Positions 1-9,458 are shown, numbered from the stretch's first letter. The stretch: 64,000 nt of DNA from an uncultured Dysgonomonas sp. (GCF_900079725.1 NZ_LT599032.1:3334155-3398154); one strand, 5' to 3'. The notes: generated from the letters alone by a model not told the origin. Program-made: numbers and translations.

Positions 1-1132
1 AGAGACAAAGCACAACAACATCTTCTGCTTTAAATTTCATCTTATCCAAAGCTCCTAATGCATGAGCCGATTCTATTGCAGGAATGATTCCTTCCAGTCT
101 TGTCAGTTCAAAGGCTGCCTGCATCGCTTCGTCGTCGGTTACGGCTAATACTTCCGAACGCCCTGTCTGAGCCATATGCGCATGTATAGGGCCGATGCCC
201 GGATAATCGAGTCCGGCGGAAATGGAATAAGGCTCTTCGATCTGTCCGTCTTCCGATTGCATTATCAGCGTTTTACAACCATGTATGATACCTAGCTTTC
301 CTAAATGGATAGTAGCGGCCGACTCACCCGAATCTATACCTTTACCGGCTGCCTCGGAGAGTACGATTTTTACATCGGGTTCATCTATAAAATGGTAGAT
401 TGTCCCTGCGGCATTGCTGCCCCCGCCAACGCATGCCATTACATAATCGGGTGCTTCGCGGCCTTCTTTTTCAAGCAATTGCTTGCGGATTTCTTCACTG
501 ATAACAGATTGCAAACGTGCAACCATATCGGGATAAGGGTGAGGGCCTATGGTAGAACCTATCACGTAATATGTGTTTGATGGATTGGAACACCAGTCGC
601 GGATAGCTTCATTTGTAGCATCTTTCAGAGTCATGTTGCCACTGGTAACAGGTACTACCTTTGCTCCCAGCATTTCCATTTTCTGCACATTCAGTTTTTG
701 ACGTTCTACATCCGTAGCTCCCATATACACAATGCATTCCAGATTCATCAGCGCACATACTGTTGCAGTAGCTACACCATGTTGTCCGGCCCCGGTTTCC
801 GCAATGATACGGGTTTTGCCCATACGTTTCGCGATCAGGATTTGTCCTATTGCATTGTTTATTTTATGTGAACCTGTGTGGTTAAGGTCTTCACGCTTCA
901 GGTATATTTTACAGCCATGTTTTTGGGAGAGTCTTTCTGCAAGGAAAAGAGGAGAGGGGCGACCTGCGTAGTCTCTGAGCAAATCTTCATATTCTTTACG
1001 GAAAGAGGGATCATCTATAATCTCCAAATATGAATTCTTTAGTGTTTCCACATTGTCGTAAAGTATTTCGGGGATATAAGCTCCTCCGAAATCTCCATAA
1101 AAACCATTTGAGTCAACTGTAAAATTTTTCAT
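1..1132 (-). CDS. trpB: Tryptophan synthase beta chain, 5' part (runs off window start)
   Basis: Catalyses condensation of indole with serine to tryptophan, with PLP, in the cytoplasm. Reading the minus strand from the ATG at 1132 gives an uninterrupted frame of about 377 codons to the window edge. The PLP-lysine motif GSHKINNA, the ETGAGQHG segment and the glycine-rich phosphate loop GGGSNA are all visible. The 3' end lies outside the window. It is the first gene after a Trp leader peptide and attenuator, which fits the Bacteroidales trp operon order that begins with trpB. The start is fixed by the MKNF N-terminus right after the leader terminator. Identification is secure; only the C-terminus is missing. 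Confidence 0.96.
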   Translation of the reverse strand, partial: MKNFTVDSNGFYGDFGGAYIPEILYDNVETLKNSYLEIIDDPSFRKEYEDLLRDYAGRPSPLFLAERLSQKHGCKIYLKREDLNHTGSHKINNAIGQILIAKRMGKTRIIAETGAGQHGVATATVCALMNLECIVYMGATDVERQKLNVQKMEMLGAKVVPVTSGNMTLKDATNEAIRDWCSNPSNTYYVIGSTIGPHPYPDMVARLQSVISEEIRKQLLEKEGREAPDYVMACVGGGSNAAGTIYHFIDEPDVKIVLSEAAGKGIDSGESAATIHLGKLGIIHGCKTLIMQSEDGQIEEPYSISAGLDYPGIGPIHAHMAQTGRSEVLAVTDDEAMQAAFELTRLEGIIPAIESAHALGALDKMKFKAEDVVVLCL

Positions 1133-1159
1133 TATATATTGTTTTATTTTTCTTGTCAT

Positions 1160-1192
1160 AAAAAAAGCCTATCGTGAGTTACGACAGGCTTT
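1160..1192 (-). terminator. Trp attenuator terminator hairpin
   Basis: On the minus strand a 12-bp stem (one G-U pair) is formed by 1181-1192 and 1164-1175 around a 5-nt loop and is followed by a run of seven U. It lies between the Trp-rich leader ORF and trpB. The leader segment at 1233-1240 can pair with 1171-1178, which is the loop side and 3' arm of this hairpin, so an antiterminator is possible. This is the classic attenuation layout. Confidence 0.88.
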
Positions 1193-1233
1193 GTATCTTT
1201 ATAAATTTTCATTTTAATACATACCGGATTAGC

Positions 1234-1293
1234 TCACGACTTTTTGAGTTGAGAGTGCCACCACCAATATGCATTTGTTGATTGAAAATTCAT
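1234..1293 (-). CDS. trpL: Trp operon leader peptide
   Basis: A 20-codon ORF encodes MNFQSTNAYWWWHSQLKKS, with three consecutive Trp codons preceded by Tyr. It sits between a canonical Bacteroidetes promoter at 1315-1344 and the terminator at 1160-1192, ahead of trpB. When charged tRNA-Trp is scarce, ribosomes would stall at the WWW codons and leave the downstream leader free to form the antiterminator. When tRNA-Trp is plentiful, the ribosome would reach the stop codon, which lies inside the antiterminator 5' strand (1233-1240), and the terminator would form. The ORF is directly visible; the mechanism is inferred from enteric trp attenuation. Confidence 0.9.
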   Translation of the reverse strand: MNFQSTNAYWWWHSQLKKS

Positions 1294-1314
1294 TCTACTT
1301 TCTTTTTGTTTTTG

Positions 1315-1344
1315 CAAAGATATAAAAAAAATGAAACGAACAAA
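1315..1344 (-). promoter_or_regulatory. Promoter of trp leader/operon
   Basis: On the minus strand there is TTTG at 1341-1344, an 18-nt spacer and TATCTTTG at 1315-1322, matching the Bacteroidetes -33 (TTTG) and -7 (TAnnTTTG) elements. Transcription would start near 1308, about 15 nt before the leader-peptide ATG. Confidence 0.8.
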
Positions 1345-1401
1345 TAATCATTTATATTTTTTATCTTAGATGATTATTTAAAACTTCAAAAAACGGAAAC
1401 C

Positions 1402-2391
1402 ATGCGCTTTTTAATTATTGCCCAATTATTTCTTTTTTCATTATTTATCCAATCCCAGAATATACCGTTAAAATTTAATCAAAACGGAAATTTTAAGATA
1501 ATACAGTTTACCGACATTCATTATCAAAAAAAGAATCCGGCTTCTGCAGTTGCCATTGAGCTGATAAATGAAGTGTTAGATACAGAGAAGCCTGATCTGG
1601 TTGTTTTTACAGGGGATATTATTTATGCAAAACCTGTGACAGAGGGGCTTGATGATATTTTTAACCCCGTTATAGAAAGAAAGATTCCGTGGGCATATAT
1701 TTTCGGAAATCACGATGATGAACATGGAATGTCCCGGGCAGAACTAATGGATTATGCGGAAAATAAACCTTTCTGCTTAGCCCAAGCCGGAGATAAATCA
1801 TTGAAGGGTGTGGGCAATTATATACTGGAAGTGAAGTCCTCGCAGGAAAGCAAGAATAGTGCAATCCTTTATTTCTTCGATTCAGGAGCATATACACCTA
1901 TAAAAGGTTTGGGTACTTACGATTGGTTTGCCGCTAATCAGATAGAATGGTATAGTAATCAAAGTGCCGCATATACAAAAGAGAACGGAGGAGTTCCTTA
2001 TCCTGCACTGGCCTTTTTCCATATCCCGTTAGCTGAATATCCTCAGATGAAAGCTGAAAAATATGATCAGCTAATAGGGAGTAAAGATGAGAAAGAATGT
2101 AATGGGAAACTGAATACCGGTATGTTTGCAGCTATGCGTCAGGCAGGAGATGTAATGGGTACATTTGTAGGTCACGACCATGATAATGATTACATCGGTA
2201 ATTACCATGATATATATCTTGCATATGGCCGTTTCTCAGGAGGAAATACTGAGTATAATAATCTAGGAAAGAACGGATGCCGTGTGATAGAGCTAAAGGA
2301 AGGTAAACGGGAATTTTCTACATATATCCGTCTGTTGGGTGGAGAGATATTGTATCCGGTAGAGTACCCGAAAACATTCTCCAATAAGTAA
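1402..2391 (+). CDS. Secreted calcineurin-like metallophosphoesterase
   Basis: A 329-residue protein with an N-terminal signal peptide (hydrophobic core at residues 2-16, likely cleaved after SQS/Q). The metal-binding blocks of the metallophosphoesterase fold appear in order: DIHY near residue 38, GDII near 70, GNHDD near 101, and GHDHDNDY near 256. The family (purple-acid-phosphatase-like, DUF29-type) hydrolyses phosphomonoesters or diesters with two metal ions, probably in the periplasm or at the cell surface. The substrate cannot be read from sequence. It is divergent from the trp operon across 108 bp from that promoter, and convergent with the deacetylase that ends 9 bp downstream. Confidence 0.88.
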   Translation: MRFLIIAQLFLFSLFIQSQNIPLKFNQNGNFKIIQFTDIHYQKKNPASAVAIELINEVLDTEKPDLVVFTGDIIYAKPVTEGLDDIFNPVIERKIPWAYIFGNHDDEHGMSRAELMDYAENKPFCLAQAGDKSLKGVGNYILEVKSSQESKNSAILYFFDSGAYTPIKGLGTYDWFAANQIEWYSNQSAAYTKENGGVPYPALAFFHIPLAEYPQMKAEKYDQLIGSKDEKECNGKLNTGMFAAMRQAGDVMGTFVGHDHDNDYIGNYHDIYLAYGRFSGGNTEYNNLGKNGCRVIELKEGKREFSTYIRLLGGEILYPVEYPKTFSNK

Positions 2392-2399
2392 TTTCCGAT

Positions 2400-3011
2400 T
2401 TACAATAGCTTAAAGGTATAGCCCTGTTCTTTCAGCCATTCGATGCTGCGGGGCAGGGCATATTTCATATTCTTCTCGGCTTTTAACGAATCGTGGAATA
2501 CTATTATAGAGCCGTCGCGGGTATATTTCTTTACATTTTCCAATACATTTTCTGGAGTCATTCGTTTACTGTAATCCCGTGTGACGACATCCCACATAAC
2601 GATTTTGTAGTATCTGCGTAATGTGAAGAACTGCGGTATCCTCATATGCCCGTGAGGAGGGCGAAACAGATCTGATTCAATGTATTCCGATGCCAGCTTC
2701 GTATTTTCCAGATATCTCTTCGAGAACTTTCTGATACCCTGTATATGATTGAAAGTATGGTTGCCTACGCGGTGCCCACGGTCGATTACCATCTTATAGA
2801 TGTCCGGATACTTTCTTACATTATCTCCCACACAGAAAAAAGTAGCCTTGATATCGTACTTATCCAGCAGGTCGAGTACCCACGGCGTGATTTCGGGTAT
2901 AGGCCCGTCGTCAAACGTGAGATATATTGTCTTTTGACCTTCAACAGGTTTTCTCCAAAATGCTCCGGGAAAGAGCATACGGTATATAAATGGCGGTTGT
3001 TCTATAAACAT
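2400..3011 (-). CDS. Polysaccharide deacetylase (NodB/CE4 family)
   Basis: A 203-residue NodB-homology protein. Motif 1 TFDDGP (near residue 32, catalytic base Asp and metal Asp), motif 2 HTFNH (near 82, metal His residues), the RPPHG motif near 117, and a late IVFHDS motif are present and in order. The family removes N- or O-acetyl groups from peptidoglycan or other glycans. No clear signal peptide is present; the N-terminus (MFIEQPPFIYRML) is short and moderately hydrophobic, so the location is uncertain. The gene lies just downstream of the DUF2723 gene on the same strand but is separated by a strong terminator. Confidence 0.88.
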   Translation of the reverse strand: MFIEQPPFIYRMLFPGAFWRKPVEGQKTIYLTFDDGPIPEITPWVLDLLDKYDIKATFFCVGDNVRKYPDIYKMVIDRGHRVGNHTFNHIQGIRKFSKRYLENTKLASEYIESDLFRPPHGHMRIPQFFTLRRYYKIVMWDVVTRDYSKRMTPENVLENVKKYTRDGSIIVFHDSLKAEKNMKYALPRSIEWLKEQGYTFKLL

Positions 3012-3022
3012 GACGAACGTAT

Positions 3023-3064
3023 AAATAAAGGATTTTCGGGATATGTTCCGAAAATCCTTTATTT
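3023..3064 (-). terminator. Perfect 17-bp stem terminator
   Basis: Positions 3023-3039 and 3048-3064 are perfect inverted repeats around an 8-nt loop, with A/T flanks that give a U-rich tail on either strand. It lies 8 bp after the DUF2723 stop and just before the deacetylase start, so it probably ends the DUF2723 transcript and insulates the deacetylase. Confidence 0.85.
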
Positions 3065-3072
3065 ACCTTATT

Positions 3073-6000
3073 TTATTTGCTATAATATTTTTGTAAAAGC
3101 TCAGGTTTATATTTCTGCATCATTCCTCCGATACGTTCTATCTTAGTTTCCGCATCTTTGCGAAGAGCAGTGTCGCTTTCGACCATATATAAGCCTCTCA
3201 TCGAAATGCGCATCAGATAGTCGAGCGGATGGCTTCTGTCGCTAAAGCTAACCCGGTTGCTCATAAACAGTTCGGCGTTGGCTACTACTTTTTCCAGATA
3301 TGCTTCGTATCTTGCCTTGTCGTAACGTTGGTATGTATCTAATATCTGGATTTCGGTATTCACCAAGTCTCTGATATCGGAGGTGCAATTTATCATAAGA
3401 TCCTGTTTCATACTAGCATACCATTGCAGGTTGCCATCTACTCTGTACAGGATTTCATCAATAACTTTCTGAGCCTTTTCCGGTTGCCCGAGTTCATAAT
3501 ATGCATCGGCAAATGAAACCGATTCCCCTCCGCGAGGAACTGTATTGGCCGGAATTGCTTCCATACATCTATCCAGGGCCTGTATAGCTTTGTCTTTCTT
3601 TCCTTCCATCAACAGGGCTGTAACCAGACGATCAAACATCAGGCGGAATGTACGGCACATGCGAAGGTTGTTTTCATCCAGATACACTTTCGGATTTTCA
3701 ATACCTCCCCATTTATATTTATTTACCATATTGTCGAACATCACATCGGTATTTACTCCTGTGCTGTCTACAATACCCGGTGTGATACGGTAATTGATAC
3801 CTTCCAGCATCGACTGGGTAGTTAATCTTAATGGTGGTTCACCGATGGTTACGGCATAGTATATAGGGCGTTTCCAGTCATCTTTATTGATATTATAAAG
3901 CATGTCTATAATCATCATTTCCTGACGATATATACCGCCCTTATTATCTCCCAGATTGAAAATAAATTCAGGTTTTGGTCTTGTACCCAATGCATTCCAG
4001 TCTACTTTCGATTCATCGATTGACATTCTGAAAATACTTGAAGGAACTATTATTCCATTCTCAACATACGGATTGCGCGGAGCATAGTTATCCATCGTTT
4101 TCAATATATTAAGCACATCGCTCACTTCCATAGTGTCTTTGAATGCCTGAGTATCGTAATAGTCTGCATAGTTGACTCTTCCCGCCCATGCTGAAGACTC
4201 TTTCGTATTCTGCAAATCACGCGCCAACAGGCGTTCTATATCACGTTTGGTGAATACATAAGCCGATTGTCCTTTATCTCCATGATAGCGGTCTTCCTCC
4301 CATTCTATTGGCAGAGGGGAAGAATCGTATGCCTGACGGCGCATCTGATCCACATACCAGTCGGTTTGCAGGTAACTTAAGTTACATACACGCACATCGG
4401 TGCGGAATCCTTCCACTTCCTGAGCATACCACAGTGGGAATGTATCGTTATCCCCCATCGAGAACAAGATACTGTTTGGTTCGCAACCACGCAGGTAATT
4501 CATCCCGAAGTCACGCATCGTGTATCTGTCCGAACGGTCATGATCGTCCCAGTTTTGTCCCGCCATTTGTATAGGAACCAATACGGTAACTACAGTTGCT
4601 ATGGCGGCGGCCGGAGTCTCCGGTAATACTTTCTTCAACAGGCGCCAGATAAATGCAACCCCAAATCCTATCCAGATACAGAACGCATAGAACGAGCCGG
4701 CATATGCATAGTCACGCTCACGCGGTTCGAACGGTTGCTGGTTGAGATATATGATAATGGCCATACCTGTCATAAAGAACAGCATAAATGTAACAAGGAA
4801 TTGCTGCTCGCCTTTTTTTCCTCTTGTCAATTGGAATGCTATACCCAGAATACCGAGTATAAGAGGCAGCATATAGTATTTGTTATGACCTTTGTTTTCT
4901 GCTATATCGGGAGGCAGGTTGCCTTGAGGGCCACGCCCGAGTAATTCATCCACAAAGCTAATGCCTGTAATCCAGTTTCCATTACTAGGCCCACCTTGTC
5001 CCTGAACGTCATTCTGGCGTCCTGAGAAGTTCCACATAAAATAGCGGAAGTACATAAAATCCAACTGATAATCGAAGAAGAATTTCATGTTTTCGAACAT
5101 TGTCGGAGGTACGGAAGTATCTTTTATGTCGGCCCATATCTGATAACCGAGCAGATGCCTGTCTTCGGTAGAGTACATACGTGGCAGCAACATTGTATTG
5201 GTATAACCGTATGTGGGAATAGTGCCTGTCACTATATACTCGTCTTTTTGATCCGGTGATTTTTTTACGACTTTATCGAAGCTTTGCTTTTCACTCACCG
5301 GTGGTTCAAGACGGCCATTCGCATCTCTTTTTTCGGAAGAAGCATATGTCTTGCCATAAAATAATGGTCTGTCGCCATATTGTTCACGGTTGAGGTAACT
5401 GGCCAGTGTAAATACGTTTTCCGGAGAGTTCTGATCCATCGGCGTATTGGCAATGGAACGGATAGGGATAAGTGCAAACGATGAATATCCTATCAAGATT
5501 ACCATCAGGCAAAGTATGGTCGTATTCAGAAATCTGAAACTGATTTTCTTGTAAAGAACAAAGAATGCTATAAGCCCGCCAAGCAATGCGATCCATAGGA
5601 GGATGTTGTCTCCGATGAAAGTAACACCGCTTAGGGCCATACAGATTACAAATGCTACTTTTGCCCTGTTGAGGTTGCCTTTAGCCGAAAGGGTTTCATA
5701 AAGTCCCCATATAATGGATATAACTATTAGCAATATATATGTAAGAGCTCCTGTGTTGTAAGACAAACCAAATCCGTTTACGAATAGTTTTTCAAACCAA
5801 CCGCCTACTTTGGTAAAGCCCGGTATGATACCATACATCAGTATTACCACCAGAAACAGAGAGCCGGCCAAAGCTATTAATGTACCTTTAAGGTTTACAT
5901 TTTTCGATTTCTTAAAGTAATATACCAGTACAATAGCAGGGATACACAGCAGGTTAAGCAAATGGACACCGATAGACAATCCCATAGCATAAGCTATAAT

Positions 6001-6537
6001 TACCAGCCATTTGTCGGAACCTTCCTTATCCGCTCTGTTTTCCCATTTCAGTATCAACCAGAAAACCAGTGCGGTAAACATAGATGAATAAGCATAAACT
6101 TCTCCTTCCACAGCCGAAAACCAGAATGTATCGGTAAACGTATATGTCAGAGCCCCGATAAGACCGCAACCGATGATAGCGATAAGCTGACCAAGAGTCA
6201 TTTCCTGTTCGGTATCGCTATATATAAGCTTTTTGGCTAAATGTGTTATAGTCCAGAAAAGGAACAGGATAGTAGCAGCACTTAGCAATGCCGACATACT
6301 GTTTACCATCATTGCCACCTGTGATGTATCGGAAGCAAACAATGTAAAGAACTTACCTGTAAGCATAAAGAAAGGTGCGCCAGGAGGGTGTCCCACCTCT
6401 AATTTAAAGGCAGACGTGATAAACTCGCCACAGTCCCAGAAGCTGGCTGTAGGTTCGATGGTCATTAAATAAACAATAGCGGCCACAGCAAAACTGAACC
6501 AACCAAAGACGTTGTTTATCAGGTTATATCTCTTCAT
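3073..6537 (-). CDS. DUF2723 (TMEM260-like) multi-spanning membrane protein
   Basis: A very large membrane protein, 1154 residues from the ATG at 6537. The open frame extends to 6759, but that extension would overlap the divergent gene and the -7 element at 6600-6607, so the downstream start is preferred. The N-terminus carries the family signature IEPTASFWDCGEFI and GHPPGAP, followed by about ten hydrophobic segments. A soluble region then contains SMGDNDTFPLWYAQ, and a C-terminal part has TPR-like helices (tetratricopeptide-type EALDRCMEAIP and DAYYELGQPEKA). The family is related to protein O-mannosyltransferases of the GT-C fold, so a lipid-sugar-dependent glycosyltransferase in the inner membrane is the likely role. 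The substrate is unknown. Confidence 0.9.
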   Translation of the reverse strand: MKRYNLINNVFGWFSFAVAAIVYLMTIEPTASFWDCGEFITSAFKLEVGHPPGAPFFMLTGKFFTLFASDTSQVAMMVNSMSALLSAATILFLFWTITHLAKKLIYSDTEQEMTLGQLIAIIGCGLIGALTYTFTDTFWFSAVEGEVYAYSSMFTALVFWLILKWENRADKEGSDKWLVIIAYAMGLSIGVHLLNLLCIPAIVLVYYFKKSKNVNLKGTLIALAGSLFLVVILMYGIIPGFTKVGGWFEKLFVNGFGLSYNTGALTYILLIVISIIWGLYETLSAKGNLNRAKVAFVICMALSGVTFIGDNILLWIALLGGLIAFFVLYKKISFRFLNTTILCLMVILIGYSSFALIPIRSIANTPMDQNSPENVFTLASYLNREQYGDRPLFYGKTYASSEKRDANGRLEPPVSEKQSFDKVVKKSPDQKDEYIVTGTIPTYGYTNTMLLPRMYSTEDRHLLGYQIWADIKDTSVPPTMFENMKFFFDYQLDFMYFRYFMWNFSGRQNDVQGQGGPSNGNWITGISFVDELLGRGPQGNLPPDIAENKGHNKYYMLPLILGILGIAFQLTRGKKGEQQFLVTFMLFFMTGMAIIIYLNQQPFEPRERDYAYAGSFYAFCIWIGFGVAFIWRLLKKVLPETPAAAIATVVTVLVPIQMAGQNWDDHDRSDRYTMRDFGMNYLRGCEPNSILFSMGDNDTFPLWYAQEVEGFRTDVRVCNLSYLQTDWYVDQMRRQAYDSSPLPIEWEEDRYHGDKGQSAYVFTKRDIERLLARDLQNTKESSAWAGRVNYADYYDTQAFKDTMEVSDVLNILKTMDNYAPRNPYVENGIIVPSSIFRMSIDESKVDWNALGTRPKPEFIFNLGDNKGGIYRQEMMIIDMLYNINKDDWKRPIYYAVTIGEPPLRLTTQSMLEGINYRITPGIVDSTGVNTDVMFDNMVNKYKWGGIENPKVYLDENNLRMCRTFRLMFDRLVTALLMEGKKDKAIQALDRCMEAIPANTVPRGGESVSFADAYYELGQPEKAQKVIDEILYRVDGNLQWYASMKQDLMINCTSDIRDLVNTEIQILDTYQRYDKARYEAYLEKVVANAELFMSNRVSFSDRSHPLDYLMRISMRGLYMVESDTALRKDAETKIERIGGMMQKYKPELLQKYYSK

Positions 6538-6599
6538 AGTTGAAACTGGTATATGATAATAATCGTTTATTAAACGGTTGTTTTTTATACATTTGGGTG

Positions 6600-6607
6600 C
6601 AAAGATA
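6600..6607 (-). promoter_or_regulatory. -7 element of the DUF2723 gene
   Basis: The minus strand reads TATCTTTG, matching TAnnTTTG, 63 nt upstream of the ATG at 6537. No clear TTTG is seen at the -33 position. It lies inside the longer open frame, which argues for the internal start. Confidence 0.55.
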
Positions 6608-6747
6608 GTTAAAACACTGAAAGTATTGATTAGGCGTGCTTTGTTTTTGTTTGTCAAATTAAAAAACTTCTTAAAAAAAGGATAAGTTGCATAAGATGGG
6701 ATATGGATTACTTTCATTATATTTGATGAATAATAAACCCCGTTTTT

Positions 6748-7425
6748 ATGAAAAAGCATTTATTGGTAATATTAATGCTGGCTTCTTTAGGTTGTTTTGG
6801 CCAACAAGACATAGCTGTTTCTGTAAAAATGAGAACGGTAGACGTATTATCATCTTCTAATAAAGTGCCGGATTTTAGGTATTTATCTCATGAAAAGATC
6901 TTACTAGTAGGATACGCTGAAACGAAAAGGATAAAAGTAAAAAATCTACCCAAGCCTGTATTTGTTATTGATGGTCTGGTAATGGATAATGATAGCGTTT
7001 GCAGAGTAGATCCAAATACAATCAAATCGATATCTATAATAAAAAAGGAACAGGCTGGTATAGCTGGTTTGCTTTTTAAGGATTATGTAATAATCACAAC
7101 CAACTTTAATGAAAAAGAAACTTTGGAAGGCTTAAAAGAATATGAGGTTATTGTTTTCGATGCAGGTTACGAGGCATTTTTAGCCATACAAAAGCCAATA
7201 GAGTTTTATTCCCCGTTTACACTAAAGGCGAGAAATGCAGTTATGACTTCGGAATGGAATACCCGGTGTAGCCTTCCGTCTATTTATGATTCTCGTATTT
7301 ATGAGAGTAAGGTAGATTATAATTCAGAAATCGAGTATAATATGGAGGTCGAGTATAAGTTATATATGTTCTTTAAATATATGGAGAAGGAATATAATAT
7401 TTCGTTAGCAGGAACAATGCTATAA
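6748..7425 (+). CDS. Small secreted protein with a TonB-receptor plug-like segment
   Basis: A 225-residue protein with a signal peptide (MKKHLLVILMLASLGCFG, likely cleaved before QQD). Residues about 72-117 resemble the start of a TonB-dependent receptor plug: PVFVIDGL, then DPNTIKSISIIK, then a Gly/Leu-rich stretch and YVIITTN. There is no room for a barrel. Short plug-only secreted proteins occur in Bacteroidetes but their role is not known to me. The C-terminal part (residues 130-225) is unrecognised. It stands alone, divergent from the DUF2723 gene and convergent with the thioesterase. Confidence 0.6.
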   Translation: MKKHLLVILMLASLGCFGQQDIAVSVKMRTVDVLSSSNKVPDFRYLSHEKILLVGYAETKRIKVKNLPKPVFVIDGLVMDNDSVCRVDPNTIKSISIIKKEQAGIAGLLFKDYVIITTNFNEKETLEGLKEYEVIVFDAGYEAFLAIQKPIEFYSPFTLKARNAVMTSEWNTRCSLPSIYDSRIYESKVDYNSEIEYNMEVEYKLYMFFKYMEKEYNISLAGTML

Positions 7426-7599
7426 ATAAATGTTGGATTACATTAGTCGTTTTTGAGTCGTCTACACTCCTCGATTGTTAATTCGAGACTCGGCATAATC
7501 AAAATAAATTTTGTTTCTGCCCTCGCTACTTAAAACGTTCATTTTATATATATATAAGAGGGTTGTCAAAATTTATTGATACACCCTCGTTTATTTTCA

Positions 7600-8055
7600 T
7601 TATTCGGCCAGCACTTTTTCTTCTTCCAGTCCTTCATGCTCCGATATAATCTTTCGCCAGGTATCAGGAATAGGCATCGATGCCTGTGTGTGCGCATCGT
7701 ATGTTACGAAAACAGATTTGCAACGGCATTTCACTTCTCCGTTTTTTACATTTCTTATCTGTTGGAGAAATACTCCGCTTTTATCTCCCAATTTGGTGAC
7801 TTTCGAGTCTACAACTATATTTTCTCTGTAGTATACAGGGGAAAGGAAATCGACTTCGATATGAGCGACCACAATCAGGCCGTCTGTCCAGCTGATATCG
7901 GATTTTCCTTTTATTGTCTCGAAATATGTAGTCTTGCCGAGGTCGAAATAACTGAAGTATACATTGTTGTTGATATGCCCTAAAGCATCTATGTCACTGA
8001 AGCGGATTTGAATAGGAAGCGTTTCTTTAAACGTTTCGGGTTTTATTTCTTTCAT
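7600..8055 (-). CDS. Acyl-CoA thioesterase (4HBT hotdog family)
   Basis: A 151-residue protein of single hotdog-fold length. The signature DIDALGHINNNVYFSYF at residues 21-37 is the 4-hydroxybenzoyl-CoA thioesterase/YbgC active-site region, with Asp23 as the expected catalytic residue. HVxVDFLSPVYY-like and DSKVTKLG segments follow as in the family. It probably hydrolyses a medium- or short-chain acyl-CoA in the cytoplasm. It starts 6 bp after the end of the DUF721 gene and is likely cotranscribed with recF and DUF721. Confidence 0.87.
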   Translation of the reverse strand: MKEIKPETFKETLPIQIRFSDIDALGHINNNVYFSYFDLGKTTYFETIKGKSDISWTDGLIVVAHIEVDFLSPVYYRENIVVDSKVTKLGDKSGVFLQQIRNVKNGEVKCRCKSVFVTYDAHTQASMPIPDTWRKIISEHEGLEEEKVLAE

Positions 8056-8061
8056 TTTAAT

Positions 8062-8355
8062 TTATCTGAATATGATATCATTTACTACATGCATACCCGC
8101 ATGTTCATTCAATTTAGTTATAAGCCTGTCTTTTGCCATCATTAATTCGGAACGGAGAACGGATGAACTCAAAGACACATAAAGAACACCGTTTCGCAGG
8201 TAAATGTTTGTCGTATATGAATTAATCATCTTGCCAAGCAATCTCGGCCAGCCTGTAACAGCCCTGCTTTCGGCTAATTTTCTCTTTATAAATTGATTTT
8301 CCTCAAAATACTGCCTTAGCACTTCCCCTATACTTTCCGTATTCCGTTTTCTCAT
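8062..8355 (-). CDS. DUF721 domain protein (DciA-like)
   Basis: A 97-residue basic protein. The layout of an N-terminal helix, then GWPRLLGKMINSYT, then a short beta hairpin (IYLRNGVLYVSLSSS) and VLRSELMMAKDRLITKLNEHAG is typical of DUF721, the domain found in the helicase loader DciA. The start codon overlaps the recF stop by 4 bp (ATGA), so the two are translationally coupled. In Bacteroidetes this gene commonly follows recF. A role in DNA replication is inferred from family and context, not shown here. Confidence 0.85.
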   Translation of the reverse strand: MRKRNTESIGEVLRQYFEENQFIKRKLAESRAVTGWPRLLGKMINSYTTNIYLRNGVLYVSLSSSVLRSELMMAKDRLITKLNEHAGMHVVNDIIFR

Positions 8356-9458
8356 AGCGCAATATTCTTTTGGATTACTTCGCCTTTTTCTACTTCATAC
8401 AGATGATAGTTGCTGTTTGTGCGTGAGAGTATTTCATCCAGATGCTCACGATTAGTGTCGGTTACGAATATCTGCCCGAAATCTTTATCCAGTACCAGTT
8501 TAATAATCTGCTCCACCCGGGACGAATCCAGTTTGTCGAAAATATCATCCAGCAATAATACAGGAGTAGTCTCAGTGGCTTTGTGCAGGAAGTCGAACTG
8601 CGCCAGCTTCAATGCCACTACATACGTTTTATTCTGTCCCTGCGAACCAACACGCTTAATAGAATAGCCGTCCATCTGCATATCCAGATCATCTTTATGT
8701 ATGCCGGCAGTTGTATAACCTAAAATTTTATCCCTCTGCCTTCTTGATTTAAGCAATTCCGGGAAATCGGGATTTTCGAAATGGGATTCGTATTTCAGCT
8801 CCACCTTCTCGTTCGAAGAACAGATAAAATCATAAAACTTCTGGAATGTAGGAATAAATTTATCGATAAAATCCTTCCTCTTCCTATAGATAATCTTTCC
8901 CTCATTGGCCAGTTGCTCGTCCCAAAGGCCGAGAAGGGTATCGTCGACCGGGGCATCCACTTTCAGCAACGCATTCCTCTGTTGCAGAGCCTTGTTGTAC
9001 CGGATAAGCGAGTACAGGTATTCTTTATCGAATTGAGAAAGGAACAAATCCATAAACTTGCGTCGCTCGTCGCTACCTCCGTTTATCAGTTCGGTGTCGG
9101 AAGGCGAAACCATTACCAACGGCAATAAACCGATATGGTCCGACAACCGTTCGTATTCTTTCTTATTTCGTTTGAATTGTTTTTTTTGTTTTCTGCGCAG
9201 GCTGCAAAAGAATTCTTCCTGTTTATCTCCGATTTCATACCAGCCTTGTATAACAGCAAATTCTGCATCGTGCAGTATATTCTGAGAGTCGATAGGGTTG
9301 TTGTGACTTTTGCTGAACGACAGATAGTAGATCGCATCCAACAGATTGGTTTTTCCCATACCGTTACTTCCCAGGAAACAATTTATCTTGGGCGACAGAG
9401 TAAGCTCGGCTTGCTCTATATTCTTATAGTTAAGTATGGATAAACGCTCTAATATCAT
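8352..9458 (-). CDS. recF: DNA replication and repair protein RecF
   Basis: A 368-residue SMC-like ATPase. Walker A is GSNGMGKTN (residues 30-38), the ABC signature region is KRVGSQGQNKTY, and Walker B is PVLLLDDIFDKLD, followed by the D-loop. RecF loads RecA with RecOR at single-strand gaps. Length and motif order match the family. It is the first gene of a three-gene cluster with DUF721 and the thioesterase. The ATG at 9458 is followed by MILERLSILNYKNI, a typical RecF N-terminus. Confidence 0.96.
   Translation of the reverse strand: MILERLSILNYKNIEQAELTLSPKINCFLGSNGMGKTNLLDAIYYLSFSKSHNNPIDSQNILHDAEFAVIQGWYEIGDKQEEFFCSLRRKQKKQFKRNKKEYERLSDHIGLLPLVMVSPSDTELINGGSDERRKFMDLFLSQFDKEYLYSLIRYNKALQQRNALLKVDAPVDDTLLGLWDEQLANEGKIIYRKRKDFIDKFIPTFQKFYDFICSSNEKVELKYESHFENPDFPELLKSRRQRDKILGYTTAGIHKDDLDMQMDGYSIKRVGSQGQNKTYVVALKLAQFDFLHKATETTPVLLLDDIFDKLDSSRVEQIIKLVLDKDFGQIFVTDTNREHLDEILSRTNSNYHLYEVEKGEVIQKNIAL

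Noticed and set aside
6538-6759. N-terminal extension of the DUF2723 protein
   Set aside because: It overlaps a -7 element and the start of the divergent gene, and the family N-terminus begins at the internal Met.
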